A stretch of 64,000 bases of DNA from Cristatella mucedo (taxonomy: Eukaryota > Bryozoa > Phylactolaemata > Cristatellidae): positions 2,963,501 through 3,027,500 of the forward strand of contig WPIO01000025.1 of the NCBI GenBank assembly GCA_009760855.2, in the 5' to 3' direction. The position numbers were made by a program, and so were the translations under genes. Below are positions 32,274-44,600 of this stretch, piece by piece. The notes under the pieces were generated by a model. It did no database searches and was not told the DNA's origin. It saw nothing but the letters and a program-made list of their open reading frames with translations. Every line of letters begins with the position of its first letter. The first letter of the stretch is position 1.

Positions 32274-33904
32274 GTATGTTAGAGGATCTCAACGTTCCTA
32301 AGGCAGCGACCCTTTAATACAGTTCCTCATGTTGTGGTGACCCCAACCATACAACTATTGTATGCAAAATATGGAAATGCATGTTTCCCGGCGGTCTTAG
32401 GCGAACCCACTGTATAGGTCATTCGACTCCCAAATGGGTCTTGATCTAAAGGTTGAGAACCGCTGCTGTATGTCAATGTTGCTGACTTCCTCTATGCACT
32501 TTACCGCTCATACCGTTGCAGGCAGGCGCTGTTAGTCTGCTGCCATTACGATTTACTTAGATTGCCCAAAAACAGACCCGTTTGAAAAGACAACTTGGCT
32601 TATAGCAACAAGCTGGTAGTTTTCCTATGCTTAATCGTCAGGGGCGATTATAGCAAAGAATGATTGGGCGTGTTTCTCAAAGTGGCAGTCTTTGCAACAG
32701 TGCGTGTAGCTGGTCTAGCACAGGCTCCGAGTCGTTTGCTATATGTCCAGCGTTCCTAAGCAATATGCTGGCTCTTCTGGACAACATGTCAAAGAGCCTC
32801 TTTCTGAACGGCCTTCCCCGGCTGTGGATTTGTATGGCTTAAGTTAGTGGCTCATAGTTGGGGTATTGTTTGCTTTGTTTGCTTCAGGCTTATAGGCTTT
32901 GTTAACAAGACAGCTGACACTCTTTGCCCGCTCAAAATGGGCTGAAAACTAACAAGTGAAAAAAGGCAAAAGTGCAACAGAAGCATTGAACTATTTCATC
33001 GGTAACATTTAAAAAGTGCCAGCAAGCATAAATTATTGGTTAAATCGATAATAAGATAACATCAGACGGTGTGTGTTTTAAACCCAGCTCTTGAACCTAG
33101 CCACCGAGGACGAGGAAGTAGTTCAAAATTGAGCTGAGCACCAGTCGATCTAATCAATTTGTAACGGAGCAATTTTTGGCTATTGCATGTAATATAGAAT
33201 ATAGAATAAAAGTAACTCAATCGAGTCAATGGGAAAAGCTTTGCCTTTCTCAAGTTTCTGTTTCGAGCTTGACTGGTAATTAGTCTTAGATGGTGTTCGC
33301 ATTTCTTGAAGTCATGATGCTAAAGCGCCCGGCTAGCAAATTAAAGCTCGCTCAAGTCAGCTGTTAACTTAAATTAATTGGATAGGAAAGTATCCGTAAA
33401 GCGTTTGACACACCTTATTTTATTACGCATTACTTAACTGTGGTTGTCGACACGACGGGGCGGGATAAGGCCTATTACGTCTACTTACATTCGACTTATT
33501 ACAGAATCGTTTCTACTCAACGCAAAAATGTTCTGCTCTCAGTTTGTTGCATGAGGGATATAATTACTACGTAATTCTAACCATGCATAAATGACCGGTA
33601 TAAAAACTGTCGACGAATGGCAGGTGGGCAATTATTTTTCCCTTTTCTGGTCGGGCTTACATCAAGCTCGGGATACGTGTCTCCGGCAACAGCGTTGGGA
33701 TATGTGAGGGTGCGTGCGTGCAGGCGCATGACCCAGTGGTTGGTGCAACGAATTGTCTATGCGGTCTTTCGCCGTGCTCGATCTAATAGCGATAGCATAC
33801 ATCTCTGTCCTTTGATGAGGGTGGCGTTGTGTATTGAGCGGTCGGCAGGGCGACTGCTTGTATCGCGGTATGAAGAGTCCGTCGGTGGCACTACTACCAT
33901 CTGG

Positions 33905-34110
33905 CATAATAATAATAAAAAGAATAAAAATAATGCACTTGACAAAGCGCCCTCGGAGAACTTATTCTCTCTCTAGGCGCTTTACATTTGCTGCAAAGGG
34001 AAATGCAATTGAATGGTTAATAAAATCATGCTTGATAAACAAAACGAATGAATAATATGGTTAGGGGTGACATGCACAAGGTCAGCATGCAATGAGGCGC
34101 GTACTGTTAA
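33905..34110 (-). mobile_element. LINE-B 3' untranslated part and tail, copy-2 specific
   Basis: Reverse-complemented L2-like tail with an AAT-rich repeat at 33907-33930, AAGCGCCCTCGGAGAACTTA and CTAGGCGCTTTACATTTGCT, followed by the GGGGTGACATGCACAAGGTC part of the family's 3' untranslated region. It interrupts intron sequence continuous in copy 1 near 16970-16985. Confidence 0.75.
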
Positions 34111-34334
34111 TCCCTTCCCACCAATGGATTCAATTACTTTTTATTTCACTCTTGCTCCTGTTTTGAGCTAGCGTTCTTCCTCAACAGTTGCTTGCTTACG
34201 AGGCAGAGCATGTTCTTTCTATTGGCAAGCTGGTGAGTGTAACAGACCCGTGTGCTATTCCTCATACCAATCCACAAGGTCGCTTAGTTTCCTGGGAGCA
34301 TCACCTTCATAAATTACATTTATTGCACCTCCAG

Positions 34335-34439
34335 GTACCTACTGAAGAGCTGGTGATCGGTGGTTGGTACGCAGCTTGCATAGAAGGCGGCGGATGCTAC
34401 AGAGTGATGATTTTGGAAATGAGGCAAGAAAGTCCTGAG
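34335..34439 (+). CDS. Tudor gene copy 2, exon 3 (Tudor core)
   Basis: A 105-base exon, acceptor TTGCACCTCCAG and donor GTAAAA, phase 0. It encodes VPTEELVIGGWYAACIEGGG and CYRVMILEMRQESPE. The GGWYAA and CYRV elements match copy 1. The Asp pair of copy 1 is replaced by Glu-Gly, a change near the ligand-binding loop. Confidence 0.75.
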
Positions 34440-36309
34440 GTAAAAACGGCCAGCTGGCCGAAGCTAGTACATTATAGAGTTTTTCTTATTTTTCTTTTTC
34501 TTCGTAGTAAATTCTGAAAAAAGTCCGTGATGCATATCTCTATCAGTTCAGTAAAAGTAGGTTGAATTTGTCTGGTCTGAATTTCTCTGCATTTCCTCCT
34601 GGGTTGTCTCTGTGGCGACATCATATAACTTCTTTTGCGGCCTTATTTGGGTGACCATAGCCAGGGCTTTAAACTAGAAGCCAATCTGATTAATTGTTTT
34701 TGGCCAACACGCTTTGTTTTGGTGGCGATAACTACAGAGTTTACGTCTCTCTCTGCGTTCTTCGCTTGCTGCTGATTACTATATATAGGTAATGTTTTTC
34801 CTTGATCTTTCCCGGTGCGTTGATTATTGCGTTTGCATAATATGCTCTCATCAGTTTGTGTAAGCAAGCCCAGTAACTTCTAACAAATAGCTTTCTATTG
34901 AAAGCTGACCAACTACGTACGGTCGTGCGTGTCTTCACCAAGCCATTAGATTAAGTAGGTGATATGATAAATAGTTTTTTGTAGTAATTTCTATAAAGCA
35001 TAAGCGATTTTTAGGTGTGCGTTCTGTACCACTCTTGACTTTTTCTTTCACAAGAAAGAGAGCGTGAAATGCACTCATATTATTCAAAAGGACTCCCAAG
35101 AGTAAAATGTGGCCTAGAAATTGCTGTACAAGACGGCTGCAGAGAAACTTAGGGTGCTTTTATCCAGTGAAAGTTTAAAGCAATTTCAAGCACAAAAGAA
35201 GTCTTGATTGCTCCGACAGCAAGGTAAAAAATTTCCAATGCACGAGCTTTACAAAATTGCCTCTCAAAACAGCCGTGGTATCCTTCCTGCTGTACTCTAC
35301 CACTTGCATAGTGCTGTTTGAGTTTTCTAATAATACATAGCTAGTACATTAATTTAAGCCACAGCAACTTTTGATGACCGATATTTACAGGTCGTGGCAA
35401 ACAACACAGGCTTGTAATATGAAATACGTCTAGCAGTTCCTGAGTGTGCAAAGCACTTTTTTGTAGACGATAACACAATATCTGCCGGCAGTCAATTTCC
35501 TGTGATAGATTAAAGGTGGCTAAGAGGTTTGTCAAAATCTTTCCCTGATCGTGCATTGGTTTATCGCTACAGCATGGTTTTTATTAGGTGGACTGGCATA
35601 GTTGATACAGGCAAAACGAACGAATTCCTTCGACTATTATTAAGGCGTCAAAGTAATTAAGCTACTAAGAGCAGTGGAAATATTCTGACTTTGACACACT
35701 GCTAGTGTATTGAGAAGCTTCCACTCGATTCGAGTAGGCGATGCTGCATTAAGAGTACCAAAGCTTTGTTTTGTATAGGCAAGTACAATACGAAATCAAG
35801 TGCTTTTGGTCAGCTGCAATATTGTACAGAGATTTGACAAAGTCGGGCCAATAGACTTAAAGCGACAATGAACATCTACGTTTTTGATAAGGAGAAATCA
35901 CTCACCCCAAGAAATTTGAAGATAAGTTCTAAGATATGATGCCGACGTGATACAGGGAGAACACTTCCCATATCATTCCAGAGCAACATGCGGGTGCATC
36001 CTGAATGCCTGTGTTTTAGGGGTTCCATAGAAAAGAATTCCTCGTATTTTTCATTGGCAATCCGATCGGAACCAATTCAGGTGCCGTCACCAGCTATAGC
36101 TAGAGAGAGAACCCCTAACAATTGGCTAAAGGACATTTCCCAGCGACGGAGTAAGGGCTGAAAGGAACGGGTTGATATTTAGTTTCAATTTGAATATGGT
36201 CAAATCGGATGATGACGTTTTGTCAGTCTGCACTGAGCTCCAAGCTTTACTACGAAGAAGCTTCATGTCAATAAACGGAATTTTTTATGCTGTAGTAGCA
36301 CTCGAACTA

Positions 36310-37390
36310 AATTTTGAATATAATAATAATATTAATGCACTTGATAAAGCACCCTCAGAGAGCTCAGTCTCTTTCTAGGAGCTTTAAATTTGCTGCTAAG
36401 GGAAACGCGATTGAATGGTGAGTAATATCATGCTTGATAAACAACATGATTAACATGGTTAGGGGTGACATGCACAGAGTCAGCATGCAAGTGTGGTTAG
36501 TGGCAGCATGCACAGTGTCAGCACGCATAAGCACATCAAGGACGAATCACAGGGACCCACTAAATGCTGTCCTAAATAGGTGTGTTTTCAAGTTTTTACG
36601 AGTATCACAAGCTGCCGAAAGATCGAGCAAAACAAACAGAGACACTCTACCTATGTCTGCATTCCTAAGTAGGTCGTTGCACACCCTAAGCAATGCTGAC
36701 TCTGTGGAGTGATTAGCTCTAAAGCTAGATTGGAACTTAGTAGCAAGGTTGGAGGTTTCAATATATGGTTTCTGGAGGTTTCAATATATGAGTTCAACTG
36801 GTCCACCACGACCCGTTCCATTGTCTATGATAGAAACGTAGAAGAGAGACTGGGCGATAGTTGCTCAAGTTCTCTTGATCTAGTCGCTTTCTTGAGAAGT
36901 TTCCTGAGTACAGCTTTTTTGAAAGGTGCTGGGATATGACCTGAGGCTAAGGACATAATAATGATGTTAGTTATTCATAGCAGCAGCAGATCAATGCAAC
37001 GTATGAGCAGGACAGTGGGAATAGGGTCCAGAGGACTTGTTGTATTCTTTGATTGGGATACGAACTTCAGGACTAGATCACTAGTGACCTGCTTAAATGT
37101 AGATATTGAGGTGCAGCCATGAATCGGGTAACAGCATTCTAGTGGGGATGTTGTCATCGGCGGGATGGACTCCCTGACCTTGTCTATCTTCTTCGCAAAG
37201 AATAGAGAAGCGATTGGCTAGATCATCACAAGGATCAACAGGTAAGGAGCTAATCTAGGAGCGGTCGAGGAGATGGTTTTTCGTTGACATCAGCATTTTT
37301 GGATTGTGCATCTGTGATTCAACAATGTTTTATGGAAGCTAGACTTGGCCTTTGCTAAGATCGATTGGTACGACCTACAGTAAATAAATA
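36310..37390 (-). mobile_element. L2-like LINE-B with RT core remnants, copy-2 specific
   Basis: Read on the minus strand from about 37160: FKQVTSDLVLKFVSQSKNTT, SPLDPIPTVLL, MSLASGHIPAPFKKAVL, LLKKA, ERVVVDQLNSYIET and a SALLRVCNDLLR-like segment. These are the N-terminal RT blocks in the order typical of L2-type RT (LDPIPTxLLK, SGxxPxxFKxAxxxPLLKK). The middle and C-terminal RT are deleted before the 3' untranslated part and TTATTA tail at 36320-36575. Several frame breaks; dead. Confidence 0.8.
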
Positions 37391-37423
37391 AGAATATGCT
37401 AGCTGATTTATTTGCCTTCCTTT

Positions 37424-37567
37424 GCATAGCGACAGAAGAGCCTTTACGGCTATCACCACCGCTTACAGTGGCGATAAAGAATCGCCCACCGCAGGATTCG
37501 AACCCACAACCTCAGGGCCGTGGTCGTGAAAAGCAACCGACTTACCTAGTGAGCTATTACGGCTCAC
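37424..37567 (-). mobile_element. tRNA-derived SINE, family 1
   Basis: Minus orientation, nearly full-length. Head GTGAGCCGTAATAGCTCACT, B-box-like GGTTCGAATC at 37495-37504, body GCCACTGTAAGCGGTGGTGA. It directly adjoins the LINE-B fragment to its left. Confidence 0.85.
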
Positions 37568-37868
37568 TACAGTAGTTTTCATATGCCTGTCGATGGACAG
37601 TCAGTCCTGATCTTTCATATGCTTTTTCAAGCTTTCGCTTAGTAAACCTGGCTAGTTTAATGTCTCTAGAATAAATAGCTCTGCCATTTGCATATTCGAT
37701 GCTCCTTAGTGTAACCTTTTGGGTGATTGTGGTACCCCTGTCACGAGAGTCAGTTCTGAAAATTTGTAAAAACCTCGATTGGCATCTTATTTGTTTCAGT
37801 AGTCCAGCGTGACGTCACATATGAGTTCATTTAAAATCATGCCTAGCTGTTTTTCAAGCTAATATTCT

Positions 37869-37871
<3 letters not shown>

Positions 37872-37913
<42 letters not shown>
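37872..37913. repeat. CT microsatellite before Tudor copy-2 exon 4
   Basis: About 21 CT dinucleotides ending about 60 bases before the exon 4 acceptor. It is orthologous in position to 20181-20213. Confidence 0.9.
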
Positions 37914-37916
<3 letters not shown>

Positions 37917-37974
37917 CCAGGGTGCATGCACGGGGTCACTGCTAATGGGCGATCCCTGAATGATTTGGCACTAG

Positions 37975-38092
37975 GTAATGGCCTACATGATCGACGTCGG
38001 AGCGTTCGTGTACATTGCTGCTGCTTCACTTATGAGGCTAGCAAAAAAGTTCAAGCATCTTCATAATCTGGCCATGGAAATGAAACTGGCTG
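37975..38092 (+). CDS. Tudor gene copy 2, exon 4 (Tudor core)
   Basis: A 118-base exon, acceptor GATTTGGCACTAG and donor GTAAGC, phase 0 to 1. It encodes VMAYMIDVGAFVYIAAASLM and ends LAMEMKLAG. The DxG turn (D-V-G) is kept, and most differences from copy 1 are conservative hydrophobic exchanges. Confidence 0.75.
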
Positions 38093-38214
38093 GTAAGCAT
38101 CCACCGCACTGCTAGTCTCCGCTGCTGAGATCAACCCAAGTGGCTTAGTGCTGATGTTTGATTCTCTTCGGATATCCAAGCTCGCCTCACATGCGAGCCT
38201 GTCGTGCGTTGCAG

Positions 38215-38477
38215 GGGTAAGGCCAGATCGCAGAATCACCAGTAGCAGCAGCACCAGCAGATGGTCTAGCGAAAGCTGTAAAGTATTTTCCATGTTCACG
38301 CTTGATAAAAAACTGACTGCTGTCGGTGTTTCCCAGAATGAGGACGCTGGTTTCAAGCAAAGTGAAGTGAAGCTCGTTGACACCTCTTATGGAGATGTCG
38401 AAGTGGACATCCGGAAGGCTTTGATTTCAAGCGGGCACGCACAGCCGACAAGTCTGCAGAGTGGCACTACTAGATAG
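38215..38477 (+). CDS. Tudor gene copy 2, exon 5 (terminal)
   Basis: A 263-base terminal exon after acceptor TGCGTTGCAG. It encodes SRWSSESCKVFSMFTLDKKL, EVKLVDTSYGDVEVDIRKAL and ISSGHAQPTSLQSGTTR, then TAG. The motif spacing matches copy 1 with one codon fewer. The predicted C-terminus lies right after the SN-like half of the extended Tudor domain, which in characterised proteins binds methylated arginines on Piwi-class partners in germ cells; that role here is inference from the family. Confidence 0.7.
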
Positions 38478-38904
38478 GTGAAAAATACCGTCTGCGGTTG
38501 TTAGCATGTGGTTAATCTGCGTTTCGATCAAAGGATTCGTCAACCTTAATGAGGCATTGGAATTTGTTTTGGCATTGTTTTATTTCAACTGATGGCTGTG
38601 TGCATTTATACGTGCCTCTTTGCCACTACTTCTTCTCTGCTGGTAGCAACGTGCAGTTAGCCGATTAGTACTTCTTTACTAAGTGACTAATGCGTTGATG
38701 CAGCCGAGTATGTCTCCGAGCGGCTCACGGCCCATGCAGCTCTCATTCCGTTGCCCTCTCCGAGCGAGCATCAACCAGAGCATGAGGTGCATTGCTGCAC
38801 TGGTAGCTCTGGCCTGTTGCATGCTGGTCAGGTACAGCTCTCCTTCACTTCCTGCTTTGCAAGTTTTCTGAGACATCTTTTGCAAAGCAAGTTTTCCTAA
38901 TATT
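38478..38904. repeat. 3' flank of Tudor copy 2 (duplicated segment)
   Basis: Similar to 20743-21330 and 29013-29560 (TCTCCGAGCGAGCATCAACC block at about 38756-38775). No conserved coding frame was seen. Confidence 0.45.
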
Positions 38905-39330
38905 AATAGTAGTAATAATAATAATACTTGTGTGGGAGCATCAGAGAGCTAAATCTCTTTCTAGGGACTTTGTATGTGCTCTAAAAGTAGCATATTGATA
39001 GTGATACTATGCATGGTATCAGCAGGTACAAACATATAAGGTAATCTATAAGGACCCAGCAAACGCTAATTTGGAGCTGGTTAGTTCTTGGCTTCTTTTT
39101 TTAAATGTAATCAATTCAAGTTCATGGCATGTCTTCAGTCTGAAGTGAGCTCCAGGCTTTGGAAGTTTGCAAACTAAAGGCACGGTCGCCAAAGCATTTA
39201 TGTTTGGTTTGATGCACCGCTAAACGGTGTGAGTGATAATAGCTGGTGATAAGATGCCTAAAATTATTGGACGGATGGTCGGATTAATAGGCTTGAACGA
39301 GAGAATTAAGGGGCCTAAAACTGAAGCTTT
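38905..39330 (-). mobile_element. L2-like LINE-B fragment, unit 3
   Basis: Homologue of 21330-21740 and 29600-29790: AAT-rich tail (38900-38925), GCATCAGAGAGCTAAATCTC, and the RT C-terminal region GCACGGTCGCCAAAGCATTT on the opposite strand. It is shared by all three units. Confidence 0.6.
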
Positions 39331-39639
39331 TGATGGGAGCCGTGCATGTCGGGGAGACAGGGTAGTGTCCATTAACAGTTTTACACATCCAGAGGCCTAA
39401 ACAATACTTAACCATGCATTGGTTCCAACAGTTCCATTCGGGCATCTCCAGCAAGCTGATAACGATTTATGCGGCTTAAGTGAAGCAAATCCTAAGTAAA
39501 GCCAAGTTTATCGAGCCGTAATAAGAAACTAACTCCTGCATTGGTGGACAAGCAGAGTTGAGTTTCAATTTAAAACTTCACTTTGATTCGTGCCAACTGC
39601 TTTAAATTGGCTCTGCCAGCACAGCTTCTGTTGAAACTG

Positions 39640-40260
39640 TACGTAATCTAGATGTCCTGTTCTAAAATGGTCTTTTTCTAGACGACCACATAAGGTCCAA
39701 GGTCAATTCTGCCATCTTTCAACTACGTTATATTGCACAAATTCGGGTTTGCTTATAAATGAATACTACGTCCCAATTTATGCATGCATTCATGACATTC
39801 CGTAACTTCTGTAACTCACCGCTCGCTAGTCAACCGGCCAATGCATTCAGGCGCTTACAGCTGGCGAAAAACCTTGCCACTAGGCTCATCTGTCGTGAAC
39901 TCCCCGATTGCTCCGTCACACAAATTCTTGCCGACTCTTACTCGCTCCCAATTAAATATTAGGCTGGAGCCTCTCTATTAGAACTGCTCCCCCCCCCTAG
40001 GCGAGTGCAAGGCTCTGGCTCTGACTCGCATCGTTTAGCCATGAATCGCACGAACTCCAAAACCACTGCAGACCGTGCCTCAAGTTCCTATGCTACTGCT
40101 CGTGCATGTAACCACCAATCATACGGTAAAACTGTCTTTACAGCATTTGTAAAGTACCTAGAAAGAGATTCAGTTCTCTGAGGGACATGCAAATGGGTTA
40201 TTACTATTATTATTTTTTTATATTGCGCCTTCAGAGTAATTAGTCTGCTCCTAGGTACTT
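39640..40260 (+). mobile_element. L2-like LINE-B fragment, unit 3
   Basis: Homologue of 22110-22995. The plus strand encodes DDHIRSKVNSAIFQLRYIAQ and FRRLQLAKNLATRLICRELP, followed by the tail CCTAGAAAGAGATTCAGTTC and a TTATTATTAT repeat. It lacks the AT-rich insert of unit 1. Confidence 0.75.
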
Positions 40261-40870
40261 TACTTTGTGTACCGGAAGTATCTATCTCAGCAAGCTGCAA
40301 ACATTTACCTCGATGTATCAACTTTTAACACGTAGGAAGCAAGTCGTGTAAGATAAATATATCGGTAAATTTGCTATTGGTAAATAGGTTGCGTCTGGTT
40401 TATATTTGGGTTGGATATTGCTTGCATAATTATTTTTTCTCGAATGCGGACGTCGTCGGAACCAATTCCCACCTCTGATATTTTTGCCTTTTGATTGGTG
40501 CACTCAATAAATATTCGGTTGCTGCAAACACTTTCTTGAAATTCTGCCTCGTTGCTTAGGTTTTATGGTGTACGGTTCTGCTGGCTACCGTGGTCAACCT
40601 TCTGCTGCAGAGGAAACCAACGACGTGCTAGCTGCCTGTAGGTCTTCCCAGCGGCAGCCTGTCAGTCACAGTTCCACATGGAGCCGTACCCGAGACGCCA
40701 ACCAGCAGTGACCCCCAGGTACAGCCTCTTGCCTCCGTTCTTAAGTAGCAGGTCGGATTCCGATGTCTGGCTGACCGGCCTCATCCCCAGCCAGCTGAGG
40801 GCAGCAGCCCCTCGCAGAGCTAGCTGCTGCTGACGGACCGGTCTGCAGGGAATGCCTAGTGGAATTCGGG
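40261..40870. repeat. Duplicated segment, right end of unit 3
   Basis: Similar to 23020-23620 (CTGCCTGTAGGTCTTCCCAG, GCGGCAGCCTGTCAGTCACA, ACAGCCTCTTGCCTCCG). Similarity to unit 1 fades after about 40820, which marks the right edge of the array as far as I can see. Confidence 0.5.
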
Positions 40871-41504
40871 CATCAAAGCAGCCTCGCGAAGGTACCCGAT
40901 AAGCTATGCAGTTTCCTTGCAGACGTTATTGCACTCATTAGTGCCGCAGTCCCTAGAGCTGCGTTTATAAGGCAGCCTGTCCTTTTCAATCGGCAGAGAT
41001 TTTGACCGATTTCCCAGATTTTTGCTTTAGAGTCACCACTTTCTGGAGCCAAGTCTGCAGGGTCTCATTATGAAGAATCGGCCTCAACTTTCCAGGCTCC
41101 CTGTTGGTAAATATGACCAATCAAAACCCCGGATCTCGTGGCATACACCACCCTAGACAGTCAAAGCAAAACTGGCTGACGTTCGTAGGCTCAAGTTATA
41201 TTGGGGCGTTCAGAGCAAGTCCTTGAATATGGGATGCCTACGAATTGTTACTAAGGCTTCGGGTTTTCTAGATAAAATATGGCGTGTGACTCTTTATCAA
41301 ATCCCCTAACAAGCCCGTAACGGCGAACGTTACTTCGTATTGCTCCCTTTCCTGAGAAGGCTTTTACAAATTCTTGCCTCCCTTTTATTTGTATTCTTTT
41401 CATACCACTGATTCGGAGAAAATCGGCTTCTACAGGTGCTGGCTTCACGTCTTTCTGGGAAACCCTCTTTCGGAGAAAAATTTGGGAAATTTTCTTTCGC
41501 ATTC

Positions 41505-41690
41505 ACGAAGTCTTAGCCCAGGGGTAAGGCACTGGCTCCATACGACCGAAGTGATGGGATCGAGTCCTGATGTGGGCGTTTTTTTATTGCCCACTTCGAG
41601 CTGTGGTGAAAGCCGTTAAGGCTCTTCTGCCGCCATATAAATGAGGCAGGTGAATCAGCTAACCTTGTGTACAGGTTATTCATAAAACGT
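41505..41690 (+). mobile_element. tRNA-derived SINE, family 1
   Basis: Plus orientation. Head TAGCCCAGGGGTAAGGCACT, B-box-like GGATCGAGTCC at 41558-41568, body TGCCCACTTCGAGCTGTGGT, GAAAGCCGTTAAGGCTCTTC, and tail AATGAGGCAGGTGAATCAGC. It is diverged in the head from the other copies. Confidence 0.7.
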
Positions 41691-44600
41691 TAGACCGTTC
41701 ACATTCACATTGCTGCAGAACCACAGCTCATCTTGCCGACTGGAAGAAGTTAAAAAAAAGCTACCGATGCATTCTCTGATCTATTACTTACACACTTTCA
41801 TCTAACAAGTTCCACTCATTGAGCCTAGATGTCAGAAGCTCAGCATTGGTATTGGTCTCTGATCAGATGGTTGAGGTCATCCTGGTTGGCTATGACTGTC
41901 ACATCCTGGACATATGTGTGATTGAAATATGGATCTCCAATATCTTCTTTACTGTCTGACTTGGTGCTTAAGATGGCTACCTCCTCTAGGGAGGGGTGGG
42001 GCTGGGAGCTCAGGAGAGCAATACTCGAAGAAATATGTAAAATAATATAACACGATGGGACATACGCTCCAGCAGGTTCAACATTTGGATCGGTACACCA
42101 TGTAGAAGCAGCAATTGCTTGTGTAGTCAGTTGGTTCCAACCAAATTTTTGAGAGAGCCAACGTCAAGGCTTTCTGTTTTCGTTTGACATAAAAGCAAAT
42201 AAAAGTTAAAAAAGTAACTTTGTTTCACGCATTACCTACTGTTGGGAAAGAAATTATATCGAGCGAGCAGCAGTTATTCAAGTTACTATTAAGAGTCTCT
42301 TGCCCTGTTCGCACGTGAAATGAGAAGCCCTAGGGCTTGCCTTATTCCCGTTGACAGGCATGCCAAAGTATGGTTCGTAGGGACTCCCCACATCTTAGCA
42401 GACGCTTTCGCGGAGTACTTGTTCATTCTCGTCTTGATTAATTGGACCAACACTTATAACAAAATACATCCGCTGGGTGTATGTAACCTCTAGATGCCAT
42501 ATAAACCAGCTATCGCTATTCTCTATTATATAACTCCGCAGACATAGCATGACTTAAAATGTTCGCTTAATCCATCAGGCCGTGTACGAGCAGCAGTTGA
42601 TTATCCTTTCATCTATTCATGGACGGCATGTCCGTTGCTAATTGAATTTTCGTAGTTGAATTCCATGGCGATTGCCTATCTTTGGTCTGTGAGACTCTAA
42701 ATCAGGGTCGCGAAATCCCTTCAAAATCAATCCGAGGCTGCATATCTGATCTCAAGCTGAATTGGCTTCAGACTGTCTAGTCCAAAGATAAGACGTTGCA
42801 TGGCCCGTGCATTGTGCTGCACTTCGCCGGTAGCTTTTTATGATCGTGACACGTGTGACCGTTTTCCCGTGAACCTCGACAAGCGTTTGCTTATATATTA
42901 TGATCTGAGGTGCCATCTTCAGTGGCGATGGGATGATGCCACCACCACTACGGTCTTCGGAAGTTCGCCTTAGGCGCTGTGGGAAATCGCGGCTTTCATT
43001 CTCGAGGCCCAACTAGGATTTCCGTGTTTTTACTACACCGTGCCGTGGTGGGCTGTGGGAGCGCTATGTGTATGCTACTCTTCGTTCAGCTACGGGTCCC
43101 TTACACTTTTTCGACGTACATACATTAACGGGGTAACCCACGAGAATTTTTAAAAATTGTTAATTTTTTTAAAAATTCGCCTATTAAAGATAAACTAGTT
43201 ATAAATGCAAGCTCAAATTTTGGTGGTTGTCAGATGACTAGGACATGGTCAATAAAATTATTATGTAAGACCTATTTAAACCGGAAGTAGTACATTGAGC
43301 TCAACAAAATAATCTTGTTTGAAAAATAGCTGAGCCGGAACTGCGGTTTTCTGGTGAACTCTGCGAATATAAGCTATTCAGCCCTAAAAGGACCCTCAAA
43401 AAATAACTGGGAAATGATAAAACGTAAAACTTTTCCGGAAATGACACGCCCCTTGAGATCACTCGTCCGACTGGTAGTACAACAAGATGATAAAAGAGTA
43501 AACCCCCTATCGGCAGGGTGTCTAGTCCCGCCTCTGCTTCCCCGCCCCGCCCACCATAGCAACCGGCGGTAAACGGCATTCCAAGGCCCACTCCTTATTT
43601 ACTTAGCAGGAACCTGCTTACATTGGTATGTTTACATCAGATCACAAACCGGAAGTGACTGTCGTTCGGCCAGTAGACGAACATTAGGGATAATGTATTG
43701 AGAATTTACTGCTGCCGGGGCCGCCGTAACTAAGGAGTGCATTATCACGGCACTGCATGAATCCTGAGACAGCTGATCCAGTTACTGTAGCCGCCATAAC
43801 GCACGGGGCGACGGCCGCGAGTGGTCCGTTGTTCGGCGGCCGGTCAGCGTGGTGACTTGGATGGAATTAGCGCGTCGTTTACTGGAAGCCAGTCTGAAAA
43901 TGTTGATTCATTTCTATTCAAGGAAATTTAGGTGATTTCAAGTTCTCATTTATGTCCTTAATAGTTAGATATTTGTATTGGCGAATGTCGGTGAGCCGCC
44001 CGGGTGTACCCTGGATTGCCGGCCTGCGGTATGAGGCCTATCGCGGATATGATCTGCTTAGGCTGTATAAGGTTCTTGTTAGGTTGACCTATTCCTAAGA
44101 TCCATATTTATTTATTTATTGAATTGTTCGTGTGATTATATCGTTTCCTAGTGCTGCCTCTTGGTTAAACCTTGGAGTTGTCAAGTTTATCTGCAAACGA
44201 CAGTCCAATACCTGCTGTCATTTATGTCATATCTCCTAAATGATGATCCGATATCCTTAAAACTTTGGAATATATGATTGATTGTAGTAACATAATCATT
44301 CCAGCATTCTCGTATGCATATTGGACCTCAGTAGACAGACTTGTTTTGGTCAAAACTGGCTGTGTTTGTCGTGCTAAGCCTGTGTCATCCTTTCACTCAC
44401 AGTTGTACATGGTACCTGATAAATTGTACAACTTGGTCGATACTGGGCCGATCTGTGTGAAACTTGGAATATAGGTGGCGCTCACCTGTCTTGACACTCT
44501 CCCCCTGTGCATCTATGCATGATGGGTGTGTATGCATATAATGTGCCTGTGACAAAAAGTGTTTTGTGGGTGGAGAGTCTCCAGTCGAGTGTCTTGCATT

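Larger units (their letters stand above)
32274..37974 (+). other. Introns of Tudor copy 2
   Basis: Introns separating exons 2 to 4. They are alignable in patches to copy 1 but carry insertions absent from copy 1 (33905-34110, 36310-37390, 37424-37567). Short open frames here (for example 33617-33976) are not conserved with copy 1. Confidence 0.5.
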
